Of a stretch of 64,000 nt of DNA, positions 63,671 through 64,000 are shown piece by piece (the first letter of the stretch is position 1; the number at the start of each line of letters is the position of its first letter). Location: positions 53,170,096 through 53,234,095 of the forward strand of contig CANTUZ010000003.1 in assembly GCA_947846985.1 (NCBI GenBank). Direction: 5' to 3'. This stretch comes from Fratercula arctica (taxonomy: Eukaryota; Chordata; Aves; Charadriiformes; Alcidae). The notes beneath the pieces were generated by a model. It was not told the origin of the DNA, did not search any database, and saw only the letters and a program-made list of their open reading frames with translations. Both the position numbers and the translations under genes were made by a program.

Positions 63671-64000
63671 TTGAGGTATCTTCCTCAGCCAGCAGAAGTC
63701 TTTGGTCCAACTCTTGTCATGGGGCTTTCTGAAGGATCAGGCAGGTTGTGAAATAGTTGTAGAAACTGAAAGCTTATCTCTATCTGCTTTGCTTCAATGG
63801 TACAAAGACAGGCACATTTCAGTCAACTCATGAAGGGCAGCATGTGCATAACGGTTTTCAAGAAAGATGCACTTAATCTGTCATATTTGTGTTTCAAATG
63901 CTAACTAGTACGAGCCACTGAGACACTATGAGAAAGATGGTGTTATAGGAAGAGACAAAAAATAAAAGATCTATTCAGCTTCCTTTTCACAATATGACAG

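Larger units (their letters stand above)
60096..64000 (+). other. STXBP5 intron 9, partial
   Basis: The next exon should begin with EPFIILSGGLSYD-type sequence. I searched the rest of the window by eye and did not find it, so intron 9 is at least 3.9 kb and runs off the end. It holds CR1 fragments at 61576 and 63605 and a - strand exon-like segment at 63042-63241. Confidence 0.8.

Noticed and set aside
60096..64000. STXBP5 exon 10 (EPFIILSGGLSYD-type sequence)
   Set aside because: Looked for on the + strand through the end of the window; no matching codons with splice sites were seen, so it lies further downstream.
1..64000. CRISPR arrays, operons, ribosome binding sites, tRNA or rRNA genes
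   Set aside because: Composition, introns and repeats show vertebrate nuclear DNA, and no regularly spaced repeat arrays or cloverleaf-type sequences were seen.

Overview
The window is vertebrate nuclear DNA, most likely from a bird. It holds one recognisable protein-coding gene on the + strand: the 5' part of STXBP5 (syntaxin-binding protein 5, tomosyn-1), with exons 1-9. Long AT-rich introns, a CpG island at the first exon, GT-AG splice sites and several CR1 LINE fragments (two with the typical avian 3' tail) support this. The order of bird cannot be told from the sequence.

Layout: 1-1800 is upstream DNA with no recognised gene. About 1815-3650 is a dense CpG island, with a perfect NRF1-type palindrome, GC boxes and a CACG-rich simple repeat, and it ends in coding exon 1 (3391-3543). 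Exons follow at 5375-5472, 32767-32848, 33718-33818, 44694-44828, 45815-45878, 47857-47940, 58363-58486 and 60017-60095. They join into one open frame of 920 nt (306 codons plus 2 nt) with matching phases at every junction. The protein part is the N-terminal leader and the first WD40-type blades of tomosyn. The remaining blades and the C-terminal R-SNARE-like segment must lie beyond the window, and no exon 10 was found before 64000.

The introns hold CR1-family sequence of different ages: a younger 3' end at 27612-28087 whose ORF2 C-terminal frame is still open; old 3' ends at 17690-18325 and 63605-63670; short tails at 11024, 50973 and 61576; and a decayed reverse-transcriptase segment on the - strand at about 49290-49960. 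Intron 7 also has a GC-richer insertion (about 51930-54483). Its right part looks like an LTR in minus orientation, and it carries a 31-bp inverted repeat that I cannot explain fully. Other structure includes a perfect 16-bp hairpin (14306-14344), a 20-bp palindrome inside an 11-bp tandem repeat (50808-50846), an everted AGGTCA pair (37460-37478), A/C-rich tracts, and a possible - strand exon near 63.1 kb.

No clearly new biological system was found. The points most worth a second look are the possible two-way promoter, the LTR-like insertion with its inverted repeat, the LINE reverse-transcriptase relic, and the minus-strand exon candidate.
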